A stretch of 10,957 bases of DNA from JADJPL01 sp964607915 (lineage in GTDB: Bacteria; Bacteroidota; Bacteroidia; Chitinophagales; Saprospiraceae), in contig CAZSMU010000135.1 in the NCBI GenBank assembly GCA_964607915.1, forward strand, positions 1 to 10,957, read 5' to 3'. Under the pieces are notes generated by a model. The model had not been told where the DNA came from, made no database searches, and worked only from the letters and a program-made list of their open reading frames with translations. Positions 1 through 6,877 of the stretch are shown here, in pieces. The position numbers and the translations under genes were made by a program. How positions within the stretch are numbered: the first letter of the stretch is position 1; the number at the start of each line of letters is the position of its first letter.

Positions 1-6
1 TTAGAA

Positions 7-171
7 TAGACTTGTTGCGCGGGGTCAGCGAGGAGGGAAAAAAGAGTCATTTTTTATCCACACGAAGGCTTTTTGAGGGAGTATAGCGGCGCTATATGAC
101 CGAAAAAAGGCGCAGTGTGGGCGAAAAAGGGCCTTTTTGACCCCTTGATGATTCCCCGCGCAACAAGTCTA
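7..171. repeat. Long intergenic palindromic repeat, copy 1 (long form)
   Basis: The ends are a perfect 18-bp inverted repeat: tagacttgttgcgcgggg at 7-24 and its reverse complement at 154-171. Inside are a second imperfect stem (ccacac at 58-63 with gtgtgg at 115-120, continued by ggcttttt at 67-74 against aaaaaagg at 103-110) and an apical hairpin (tatagc 82-87, loop ggc, gctata 91-96). Bases 7-32 are identical to 10873-10898, and 124-171 match 10904-10951 at 45 of 48 positions, so this is copy 4 with about 86 bp extra at the centre. It begins 11 bp past the stop of the minus-strand gene at 183-689. No T-tract follows the outer stem on either strand, so it is not a textbook intrinsic terminator. 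Being a structured repeat is certain; its function is inference. Confidence 0.9.
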
Positions 172-182
172 ATAAAGAGGAA

Positions 183-689
183 TTATTCCTGCCTTCTAAA
201 TACGACACGTTGAAGATTGTTCACGGAAAAATTGAGGGGGGTTCCCTCTTTGGAGTCCATTTTTCGACCGGAGGTCACTTCGAAGATCAAGGTATCGCCG
301 AGTAGTTCGTAGGAGGCGCTGAGGAGGATGCCGCCCACATCAAACGCGGAGTACATTTTATTGCCGAACACAAAATCCTGGAGTTCGATACCATCCCCTT
401 CGTCTGTAATGAACCATCCCTTATCGGCGTCTTTGGTGCGCAGGATATAGTCTTTCACAGCGGGCATTTTTTCGGATAGATATTCGGTTTTCCAGGTCCA
501 GGCGTTGGGCTCTGGTAGTTTAGCGACGGTCAGGCGCACTTCGACACTATCCTTGAGGGTGCCATTGGCATAGATATACATTCGGCCTGACCAGAGCCCG
601 GCACAGCGGTCGGGGAAAGTCTGTGCCTGGCAGGTGCTGTAAAGCAAAGAAACGGCCAGAAGGGGGAGCGTGAGGAAAGAAAGGCGCAT
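183..689 (-). CDS. Small secreted protein of unknown function, possibly calycin-like
   Basis: The product is 168 aa. Residues 1-23 form a signal peptide: a charged start, a hydrophobic run at about 5-17 and a cleavage site after Q-A-Q. Cys20 is not in a good lipobox (Y-S-T-C), so a soluble periplasmic or exported protein is more likely than a lipoprotein. The mature part starts with C-A-G-L-W-S-G, followed by alternating polar/hydrophobic segments that look like beta-strands. A G-x-W-x-G near the start and this length recall calycin/lipocalin-like barrels, but that is only a resemblance. No catalytic motif is visible. The ATG is 11 nt after the stop of the pseudouridine synthase gene, so the two are almost certainly co-transcribed. 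It is the last gene of a four-gene minus-strand run, and palindromic repeat copy 1 follows at once. I do not recognise the family. Confidence 0.85.
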   Translation of the reverse strand: MRLSFLTLPLLAVSLLYSTCQAQTFPDRCAGLWSGRMYIYANGTLKDSVEVRLTVAKLPEPNAWTWKTEYLSEKMPAVKDYILRTKDADKGWFITDEGDGIELQDFVFGNKMYSAFDVGGILLSASYELLGDTLIFEVTSGRKMDSKEGTPLNFSVNNLQRVVFRRQE

Positions 690-700
690 GGAAGGAAGAA

Positions 701-1525
701 TTATTTTCCGGTAAAATGTTTCAGCATGATGATTTCCATGGGCGTGAGGTATCGGAAAAACCCTCTGGGGAGGTCTTTTTTGGTGAGTCCGCCCAGGTAT
801 ACGCGGTCGAGGCGCACGACTTCGTAGCCCAAGTGTTCGAAGATACGGCGCACGATGCGGTTCCTGCCTACGTGGAGGAGTATGCTCACGGCGTTGGCAC
901 CTTTTCCGGGAGTAGGATGTACGGCATCCACTTTGACCGGGCCGTCTTCCAGTTCCAGGCCGGCGCGGATACGTTCGAGGTCTTCGTTGCGCAGGGGTTT
1001 ATTCAATTCTGCTTCGTATTGCTTTTGCATTTTGAAGCCGGGATGGGTCATTTTCTGTGCAAGTTCGCCGTCGTTTGTGAGGAGGAGCAATCCGGTGGTA
1101 TCGCGGTCGAGGCGTCCGACGGGGAAGACTCGTTCGGACACTTTATCTTTGAGGAGGTCCATGACCGTTTTTCGCCCGCGTTCGTCCTGAACGGTTGTGA
1201 TGAGGTCTTTAGGTTTGTTCATGAGGATATAGACCTTGCGCACTTCGGGTTTGATGACTTTGCCTTTATAGCGGACGACGTCGGCTTCCTTCATCTGATA
1301 GAACGGTTCGAGGATGGTTTGTCCATTGACGCTGATTTGGCCTTCCTTGACGAGGTCGGCGGCTTGTCGGCGGGAGCAGACACCACAATGGGCTACATAT
1401 TTATTGAGGCGCATTCCCTCGGTAGTTTCCGGTTCGGGCCTGTGGGGGAGGGGTCGTTTTGGGGCACCCTGTTTAGCCATCCGGATGCGTGGTTCGGAGG
1501 TTTTTTTTGGCGATTGCTTTGCCAT
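701..1525 (-). CDS. rluB: RluB/RsuA-family rRNA pseudouridine synthase
   Basis: This cytoplasmic enzyme isomerises a specific uridine in rRNA to pseudouridine. RluB acts on helix 89 of 23S rRNA, and the closest relatives are RluE, RluF and RsuA. The product from this start is 274 aa. Residues 1-37 are a basic, Pro-rich tail seen in many Bacteroidota members. Residues 38-85 are an S4 RNA-binding domain (R-L-N-K-Y-V ... C-S-R-R-Q-A-A-D). The catalytic core follows, with motif V-G-R-L-D-R-D-T-T-G-L-L-L-L-T-N-D-G at 136-153, where Asp140 is the expected catalytic residue. The frame stays open to an upstream ATG at 1657, but that lies inside the preceding gene. The ATG at 1525 is 13 nt after that gene's stop and begins the usual basic tail, so it is preferred. 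Its place between secreted-protein genes is probably simple operon packing. The exact target base is inferred from family only. Confidence 0.94.
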   Translation of the reverse strand: MAKQSPKKTSEPRIRMAKQGAPKRPLPHRPEPETTEGMRLNKYVAHCGVCSRRQAADLVKEGQISVNGQTILEPFYQMKEADVVRYKGKVIKPEVRKVYILMNKPKDLITTVQDERGRKTVMDLLKDKVSERVFPVGRLDRDTTGLLLLTNDGELAQKMTHPGFKMQKQYEAELNKPLRNEDLERIRAGLELEDGPVKVDAVHPTPGKGANAVSILLHVGRNRIVRRIFEHLGYEVVRLDRVYLGGLTKKDLPRGFFRYLTPMEIIMLKHFTGK

Positions 1526-1538
1526 TATAGTCTTTTCT

Positions 1539-3080
1539 TTATGGTTTCCATTGGAGGGCGGGTTGGCGGCGCAACTCGTCCCATGAGATTCCGATGAGGT
1601 AATTTTGGCCAACGACGGGTACGGGGCCTTCTCCAAAGATGAGGATATCTCTGGCATTCAAGTCCCAGCAGTGGCTGGTCCATATTTTTCGCACAGATTT
1701 TTCGCGCAGGAGGCGAGTTAGGATATACCAACGCAGGGTGCCGTTAGAAGCGTTTAGTTCTGTTGCGACGGCCGTACCCATATCGCCCACATAATTGCTC
1801 AGCCAGCGGGTGTTGAGGTCGCCGCCGTAGTTCCTCTCCTCGTCATTGAACAGGAAATACCATTTTCCATTGTTTTTCAACATTTTAAATGAAAAAGGAG
1901 TAAAAATGGCTTTGTTGTAGGATTCGGACTGTCGTTTGGGGATACGGGTCATCCAGGAGATGCGGCCTTGCCGCAGCCGCAGGGCCAGGATATCGTTGTG
2001 TTCGAGGGTTCCGGTGGCTTCGGAGTAGTACTCTTGTTCGGCGACGACCAGCACACTCGAGTCGGGCATGAATTCGACATGTTGAACGGTATAAGATTCA
2101 AAGCGGTGGCGATTGGCATTGCCCAGGCCGTCGCCACCCGGGAACGGGTAAGCAGCCTGATAGTTTTCCTTGGCGATAGGGATCGTTTGTTGTTCCATTT
2201 GGCCGCCTGCGGGCGGGATATAAAACGCAAAGACTCCGAGGTGGATATTTTTTCCGGGTTCCTGATAAAACGCTGCACCTGCCATAGCATTGCCCGGGGC
2301 AGGGTCGATATGCAGGCCGCGCAGGGTATATCCGGGTTTTTTGAGGTCGTAGATAATCATGTTTTCAGAGCCTTTTTCGGCGCTGAGTACAAAGTAGTCT
2401 ATCTTATTTTCATCAATGGTGCCCCCTACTTTTCCCTGGTAATTTTCACAAAGAAGGAAAGCCCGTCCGTCGTCGGTCAGGCGGCAGTTGTAGATATAGA
2501 GCGATTCATTGTGGTAGGGCAGGATATAGCGTTGTTTCCACAGCGTATCGAGTTCGGTATCCAGTACGGTTATGCTGACGCGGGCGGGGTCTTTGGGAAG
2601 TGTATAAGACCAGGCATAGCACATGATTTTGGAGCTATCGGGGGAAATGGCGTACCCAAACGGGATGCGGTATAATTCGGGGGTATAGGCTTCATCTACG
2701 ACAAGGGAGCGCAGGTCCTGAAAGTCCGGCACGGAATACTGCTGTATAATCAGGTGGTTGCGTTTAGGGCCCGGGTAGTAGAGGGAGGTCAGGATTTGCA
2801 GTTTGCCGTTCCAGGCGAAGGCGCCTTCGTATTTGGCCCGGATGCCCTGGCGTTCCAGAGAGATGGTGCGGCTATAGGATCGGGCATTATCGGGGGTGAA
2901 GAAATCCAGGCGCATGCGCGTGGGGTCATCGGGGTGGTCCAGGAAGACCGCTGCGAACCCTTGTTCGCCAAAGGGTACGACATCCCGGATCAGGAACACA
3001 TCATAGCCGTCCTGGCCGGTCAAGTGCCGGGGCAGGAAGATGATGCAGCCGATTAAGGCGAGCAGGTACGCATACTTCAT
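1539..3080 (-). CDS. Large secreted protein of unknown function (Bacteroidota-type)
   Basis: The product is 513 aa. A signal peptide covers about residues 1-23 (hydrophobic 4-16, then H-L-T-G-Q before D-G-Y-D). The rest is rich in short beta-strands. It includes I-S-P-D-S-S-K-I at 145-152 and F-M-P-D-S-S-V-L-V-V-A-E-Q-E-Y-Y at 337-352, phrases reminiscent of propeller blades of the TolB/WD type, although no regular blade count can be made out. The stretch 343-420 has the order V-V-A-E-x-x-Y-Y, H-N-D-I, G-x-I-S-W, R-I-P-K-R-Q, S-F, F-L-F-N-D and N-Y-G-G. I associate this order with uncharacterised secreted Bacteroidota proteins; that is from memory, not a search. No membrane anchor, C-terminal sorting domain or catalytic triad is evident. 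It sits 44 nt after the aminopeptidase gene and 13 nt before the pseudouridine synthase gene, most likely in one transcript. Confidence 0.87.
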   Translation of the reverse strand: MKYAYLLALIGCIIFLPRHLTGQDGYDVFLIRDVVPFGEQGFAAVFLDHPDDPTRMRLDFFTPDNARSYSRTISLERQGIRAKYEGAFAWNGKLQILTSLYYPGPKRNHLIIQQYSVPDFQDLRSLVVDEAYTPELYRIPFGYAISPDSSKIMCYAWSYTLPKDPARVSITVLDTELDTLWKQRYILPYHNESLYIYNCRLTDDGRAFLLCENYQGKVGGTIDENKIDYFVLSAEKGSENMIIYDLKKPGYTLRGLHIDPAPGNAMAGAAFYQEPGKNIHLGVFAFYIPPAGGQMEQQTIPIAKENYQAAYPFPGGDGLGNANRHRFESYTVQHVEFMPDSSVLVVAEQEYYSEATGTLEHNDILALRLRQGRISWMTRIPKRQSESYNKAIFTPFSFKMLKNNGKWYFLFNDEERNYGGDLNTRWLSNYVGDMGTAVATELNASNGTLRWYILTRLLREKSVRKIWTSHCWDLNARDILIFGEGPVPVVGQNYLIGISWDELRRQPALQWKP

Positions 3081-3096
3081 AACGATAAGTATTTGT

Positions 3097-3110
3097 AGCG
3101 CCGGAGCGCT
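3097..3110. other. Small hairpin in the gap before the 513-aa gene
   Basis: Within the 44-nt gap between the aminopeptidase stop and the next start there is a 5-bp stem, agcgc at 3097-3101 with gcgct at 3106-3110, around a cgga loop. It has no T-tract and is too short to be a convincing terminator. It could be a processing or attenuation hairpin, or chance. No copy of the long palindromic repeat is present in this gap. Confidence 0.25.
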
Positions 3111-3124
3111 GTGGTTTCCGGGCC

Positions 3125-4774
3125 TTAGCGCGGCATTTCAAAGAGCAGCCATCGGTCGGGGTCTACGACTGGTTTATCACCGGCTTTGAACGGGAGTACG
3201 ACCCCTTCGGCCGGGACGGCTATTTTTTTGCGGCTTCCGCCTATTTCTACCTCAACAGGCATGGGGCAGGGAAGGTTGCCGGGGGATTCCCAGCGCAGCG
3301 ACAACTGGTTGCCTTCTATGCGGGAGACCAGTTTCGGGAGAGCGGGCTGGCGGAGGTAGAGTTCGAAAAACCAGTTGAGATCCTGCCCCGAGTTTTCTTC
3401 GCAGATGAGGAGGAAATCGTCGGTGGTCACGAAGCGGCACTGGGGGCCGCCGGTCATTTTCTCCATAGCGGGGTCGGGATAAGCCATTCTGCGCAGGGAC
3501 TTGAAAAAGGCATCGTCTCCGATGAGGGCACGCAGGGTATGGAGCACCCAGGCTCCTTTGTTGTAGATAGGCGCTTCGTAGGCTTTGCTGGCCGAAGTAG
3601 CTTCCCGCGGTGCCAAGGGCAGGGTATTCCAGAAACGGCGCATATTGTTGATGTAGCGGTGATAACCCTCCATACCTTCCCGTTCTTCCATGTAGAGGGC
3701 CTGCATATAGCTGCAAAACCCTTCGTGGATCCACATGTCGCGCCAGTCGTAGTTGGTGACCAGATTGCCCCACCATTCATGTCCGAACTCGTGGTGGTGC
3801 AGGGCGTCAAAGCCCCAATCCCGGCCGCCGGTCATAGAGCCGTTGTTGAATTTTGCGCCATACGCGATGATGCTCTGGTGTTCCATTCCGAGGTGAGGGG
3901 TTTGGGCGACGCCGTACTTATCGTTGCGGAAAGGATAAGGCCCCAGATATTTCTCGTAGAACCGGATGTGGTCTTTGATTTCCTCGAAAAGTTTGAGTCC
4001 TTTTTCATAGTCTTCCGGCAGCACATAGAATTCGACCGGGAAGGCATCGCCGGCTACGCTTTTATACGTTCCTTCAATGACCCGGTAAGGAGCTATATTC
4101 AGGGCGACGTTATAGGTGTTGATGGGGTTGGAGATTGTCCAGTGGAACGTCCGGGTTCCATCCCCGTGGTTTTCAACGCGCTGCAGACGTCCATTGCAAG
4201 CGGCGGTGAGCGTTTCCGGCACGCGGATATGCATGGACATGGAGTCGGGCTCATCGGAAACGTGGTCTTTGACGGGCCACCAGACATCGGCCCCCTGGGT
4301 CTGGCAGCTGGTGGCGATCCACGGAGCGCCGGAGGGCGTCGTTTTCCAGTCAAATCCACCGTTCCAGGGTGAACGCGGGGCTTCCCGGGGCGCCCCCGAG
4401 TAGCGAACGGTTACTTTGAAAGATTCCCCGCTTTGGCGGGTGTGTCCCAGGGCAATCCGGATTTTCCCCTCGGAGTGCGCAAAAGCGAGGGGGGTACGGC
4501 CATTGGGGCGCAGTTCCTCTACGGCATCCACCCGGAGCAGGGTATCGAGGTCGAGTACCAGCACATACATTGGGTGTACCACGCTGGCGCGGACTTCGAG
4601 AGAGCCGACGATTCGTTTGGTTTCGGGGAAAACCTGCACGCTGAGCCCGTAATAGGATACATCGTAGGCAGCCTGTTCGGGTTGCAGGGGACCGCCCGAA
4701 TCATAGGTGGGCAGTTGGGCGTTGGCAACAAGCACAAAACAGAGTGCCGACAGCAGGAAAGATATCCGGTGCAT
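3125..4774 (-). CDS. Secreted M1-family zinc aminopeptidase, short form
   Basis: This is a zinc metallopeptidase of family M1 (gluzincin), expected to remove N-terminal residues from peptides outside the cytoplasm. From the chosen start it is 549 aa, with a signal peptide at 1-20 (hydrophobic 4-15, cleavage after A-N-A-Q). The zinc site is H-E-F-G-H at 328-332, followed after exactly 18 residues by Glu351 in W-I-H-E-G-F, the M1 pattern HExxH-x18-E. The exopeptidase motif usually written GAMEN appears as G-M-E-H at about 296-299. Tyr404 in Y-N-K-G-A-W is the likely transition-state tyrosine. The protein ends about 145 residues later, so it lacks the long C-terminal helical domain of the classical 850-900 aa enzymes. 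The frame extends upstream to an ATG at 4831, but that would put 19 odd residues before the signal peptide and run close to repeat copy 2, so 4774 is preferred. It heads the four-gene run 4774-183. Confidence 0.94.
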   Translation of the reverse strand: MHRISFLLSALCFVLVANAQLPTYDSGGPLQPEQAAYDVSYYGLSVQVFPETKRIVGSLEVRASVVHPMYVLVLDLDTLLRVDAVEELRPNGRTPLAFAHSEGKIRIALGHTRQSGESFKVTVRYSGAPREAPRSPWNGGFDWKTTPSGAPWIATSCQTQGADVWWPVKDHVSDEPDSMSMHIRVPETLTAACNGRLQRVENHGDGTRTFHWTISNPINTYNVALNIAPYRVIEGTYKSVAGDAFPVEFYVLPEDYEKGLKLFEEIKDHIRFYEKYLGPYPFRNDKYGVAQTPHLGMEHQSIIAYGAKFNNGSMTGGRDWGFDALHHHEFGHEWWGNLVTNYDWRDMWIHEGFCSYMQALYMEEREGMEGYHRYINNMRRFWNTLPLAPREATSASKAYEAPIYNKGAWVLHTLRALIGDDAFFKSLRRMAYPDPAMEKMTGGPQCRFVTTDDFLLICEENSGQDLNWFFELYLRQPALPKLVSRIEGNQLSLRWESPGNLPCPMPVEVEIGGSRKKIAVPAEGVVLPFKAGDKPVVDPDRWLLFEMPR

Positions 4775-4812
4775 AGGAAAAAATTGTAAAGGTTTGGCGA
4801 CGGGGATGAGGA

Positions 4813-4950
4813 GCGTATTGCAAGGAGGCAAAAAGAGCCGTTTTTTGTCTGCGCAAAGACTTGTTGAGGGGGTATAGCCTTTGCTGCAGGATCAAAATAG
4901 CACGGTGCAATCGCCTTTTTAACCCTTGACGGCCCCTGTGTAGCCGGTTT
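4813..4950. repeat. Long intergenic palindromic repeat, copy 2 (long, degenerate)
   Basis: This copy shares the core of copy 1: a run of A's then gagcc/gagtc, a T-run, then gagggggtatagc (4866-4878), matching gagggagtatagc (75-87), and finally cctttttaaccctt (4914-4927), matching cctttttgaccccttg (132-147). The outer arms have decayed. A stem remains between gcg-t-attgca (4813-4822, one bulged base) and tgcaatcgc (4906-4914), and an inner stem between gcaaag (4853-4858) and ctttgc (4879-4884). The motif agacttgttg at 4858-4867 equals the outer-arm start of copies 1 and 4 but is at an internal position here. It lies just past the phosphomutase stop (4957) and before the aminopeptidase start (4774). 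Exact limits are uncertain. Confidence 0.7.
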
Positions 4951-4956
4951 AGGCGA

Positions 4957-6711
4957 TTAATTCAATCCCAGGTCTTTTTGAATGGCTTTTACTTTATCCT
5001 TCAGGGAAGCAAGGGTAGCGTCAAAATCGTTGGGCGATGGCAGCGGGGCGTTGACGGATACATAGAACTTGATTTTGGGTTCTGTACCACTGGGGCGCGC
5101 AGATACTTTGGTTCCGTCTTCGAGGATGAGTTGTATCACGTTGGAGCTTTCTATCCCCATGCCGGTGGGAATAGGGGTGACGACCCCACTGCGCAAGTCT
5201 TTGCGGGTGAGGTTTTGATAGTCCAATACTTCTACCGGGGCAGAGCCGGCGACGGAGGCGGGCAGGTTTCCGCGCAGGTCGCGCATCATTTGCTGAATCT
5301 CCTCGGCACCGGATTTTCCTTTTTTCGTGAGAGACACCAGGCCTTCGTAGTAGAATCCATGCTTCATGTACATTTCTGTGAGGAAGTCGAAGAGCGTTTG
5401 CCCTTTATCTTTTGCGTAGGCGGTGATTTCGGCGATCATCGCACAGGAGGCAACGGCATCTTTGTCGCGTACGGCATCGCCGATCATATAGCCGTAGCTT
5501 TCTTCACCTCCACCGATAAATTTCATTTTCCCTTCCAGCTCCCGGATGACCTGGGCGATGTACTTAAAGCCGGTGAGGGTATTGTAGCAGGGTACGTGAT
5601 ACGCTTCGCATATCGCGTCAATGACGTTGGACGTGACGATGGTTTTTGCGACGAATTCACTGCCCTGAAGTTTTCCGGCGGCTTCCCATGCCTGGAGGAG
5701 GTAATAGACGATAAGGCTGGCCATCTGGTTTCCGTTGAGCAGTTGCCATTCTCCCGCTTTGTTCTTCACGGCGCTGCCGACCCGGTCGGAATCGGGGTCG
5801 GTAGCAATGACGAGATCGGCCCCGATAGCCTTGGCTTTTTGCATGGCCATGGTCATAGCCTCCTGTTCTTCCGGGTTGGGATAGACGACCGTCGGGAAGT
5901 TTCCGTCAGGCGTAGCTTGTTCCTCTACGATGTGTACGTTGCGGAAGCCCACGCTTTCCAGTGCTTTGGGCACCAGGGTGATCCCGGTGCCGTGGATGGG
6001 CGTATAAACGATTTTCAGGTCGCTCTGACGGCGGATAACATCGGGGTTGATGCTGTTGGCGACGATGGTTTTGAGGAATTCGGCGTCTATTTCCTCGCCG
6101 ATGAAGGAAATTTTAGAAGGGTCGCCCTGGAACTTGATTTCGTCCACCGAGTGGATGGCGTTTACTTCTTTCACGATATTGGCATCGTGGGGGGCGACGA
6201 CCTGGGAGCCGTCGGTCCAGTAGGCTTTGTAGCCGTTGTATTCGCGCGGGTTGTGGGATGCGGTGATGACTACCCCGCTTTGGCAGCCGAGGTAGCGAAT
6301 CGCGAAGGACAACTCAGGAGTAGGGCGCAGGGCCTTGAACAAAAAGACTTGTATGCCATTGGCGCTGAAGATATCAGCGGCGATGCGCGCGAACTCCGGC
6401 GACATGTTTCGGCTATCGTGTGCAATGGCCACTTTGACTTCCTGTCCGGGAAATTGTGCGTTCAGATAATTGGCTAAGCCCTGGGTGGCAGCACCTACGG
6501 TATAGCGGTTCATTTTGTTGGAGCCTACCCCTATGACACCGCGCAGGCCGCCTGTACCGAATTCCAGATCTTTGTAGAAAGCATCGGTTAGTTCGGTTTC
6601 ATTATGCGCATCTATGAGCGCGCGGATAACCTGTTTGGTTTCTGCGTCGTAATTTCCCTCGAGCCAGGTCTGAATGCGCTGGCGGGTGCTTTCGTCAAGT
6701 CCGGTCAACAT
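4957..6711 (-). CDS. Phosphoglucomutase/phosphomannomutase (alpha-D-phosphohexomutase)
   Basis: This cytoplasmic enzyme interconverts hexose 1-phosphate and 6-phosphate through a phosphoserine and a sugar bisphosphate intermediate. It feeds glucose-1-P to nucleotide-sugar, glycogen and envelope synthesis. The product is 584 aa, close to the length of the PgcA-type enzymes of Firmicutes and Bacteroidota. All four family signatures are present in order: the catalytic serine loop T-A-S-H-N-P (Ser152), the magnesium loop D-P-D-S-D-R at 305-310, the sugar-specificity loop G-G-G-E-E-S-Y-G-Y at 400-408, and the phosphate-binding loop R-P-S-G-T-E-P-K-I-K at 539-548. There is no signal peptide. The start ATG is preceded by an A/T-rich stretch with no Shine-Dalgarno. 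Repeat copy 3 lies upstream and copy 2 downstream, so it is probably transcribed alone. Whether glucose or mannose phosphate is preferred cannot be told from sequence. Confidence 0.97.
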   Translation of the reverse strand: MLTGLDESTRQRIQTWLEGNYDAETKQVIRALIDAHNETELTDAFYKDLEFGTGGLRGVIGVGSNKMNRYTVGAATQGLANYLNAQFPGQEVKVAIAHDSRNMSPEFARIAADIFSANGIQVFLFKALRPTPELSFAIRYLGCQSGVVITASHNPREYNGYKAYWTDGSQVVAPHDANIVKEVNAIHSVDEIKFQGDPSKISFIGEEIDAEFLKTIVANSINPDVIRRQSDLKIVYTPIHGTGITLVPKALESVGFRNVHIVEEQATPDGNFPTVVYPNPEEQEAMTMAMQKAKAIGADLVIATDPDSDRVGSAVKNKAGEWQLLNGNQMASLIVYYLLQAWEAAGKLQGSEFVAKTIVTSNVIDAICEAYHVPCYNTLTGFKYIAQVIRELEGKMKFIGGGEESYGYMIGDAVRDKDAVASCAMIAEITAYAKDKGQTLFDFLTEMYMKHGFYYEGLVSLTKKGKSGAEEIQQMMRDLRGNLPASVAGSAPVEVLDYQNLTRKDLRSGVVTPIPTGMGIESSNVIQLILEDGTKVSARPSGTEPKIKFYVSVNAPLPSPNDFDATLASLKDKVKAIQKDLGLN

Positions 6712-6738
6712 GAAGTGGAGCGTTTGGATTTAAAAAAA

Positions 6739-6832
6739 TCGGCTTATTGCGAGGGGGCGGTGGGGAGGGGAAGAGTCTTTTTTATGCGCACGAATTTTAC
6801 CCCCTCGATGATCCTCCTCGCAACAAGTCTAA
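6739..6832. repeat. Long intergenic palindromic repeat, copy 3 (intermediate form)
   Basis: The outer arms ggcttattgcgaggggg (6741-6757) and cctcctcgcaacaagtc (6813-6829) are complementary at 14 of 17 positions. The right arm continues as tctaat, as in copies 1 and 4. The centre keeps aagagtc followed by a T-run and atgcgcacgaa (6771-6793), matching the left part of the copy 1 core (aagagtcattttttatccacacgaa region, 42-66), then goes straight to ttttaccccctcgatgatc. The middle and right part of the core are therefore missing. It lies 45 bp past the stop of the GH3 fusion gene and just upstream of the phosphomutase start. Next to the arms a C-G pair of copies 1 and 4 is replaced by A-T on both sides (6752 with 6818), which keeps the pairing. 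Confidence 0.85.
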
Positions 6833-6877
6833 TCAGAACAGGTACAAAGGTAGGAGTTTTACCCGAACGGAAGGGGA

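Noticed and set aside
716..1597. A 293-codon plus-strand open frame opposite the pseudouridine synthase gene
   Set aside because: The minus strand encodes a clear S4 plus pseudouridine synthase protein. The plus-strand frame is a low-complexity antisense shadow and also runs over the end of the next gene.
1525..1657. Upstream start at 1657 for the pseudouridine synthase
   Set aside because: It would overlap the preceding gene by about 119 bp and add 44 residues unlike the family. The ATG at 1525 gives a normal basic tail.
4775..4831. Upstream start at 4831 for the aminopeptidase
   Set aside because: It would place 19 residues before a well-formed signal peptide and would take in part of repeat copy 2. 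The ATG at 4774 gives a standard signal peptide.
4978..6477. A 499-codon open frame on the plus strand, antisense to the phosphomutase gene
   Set aside because: The minus-strand frame carries all four phosphohexomutase signatures. The antisense product has no recognisable domain and no start context. It is a by-product of codon bias in a GC-rich gene.
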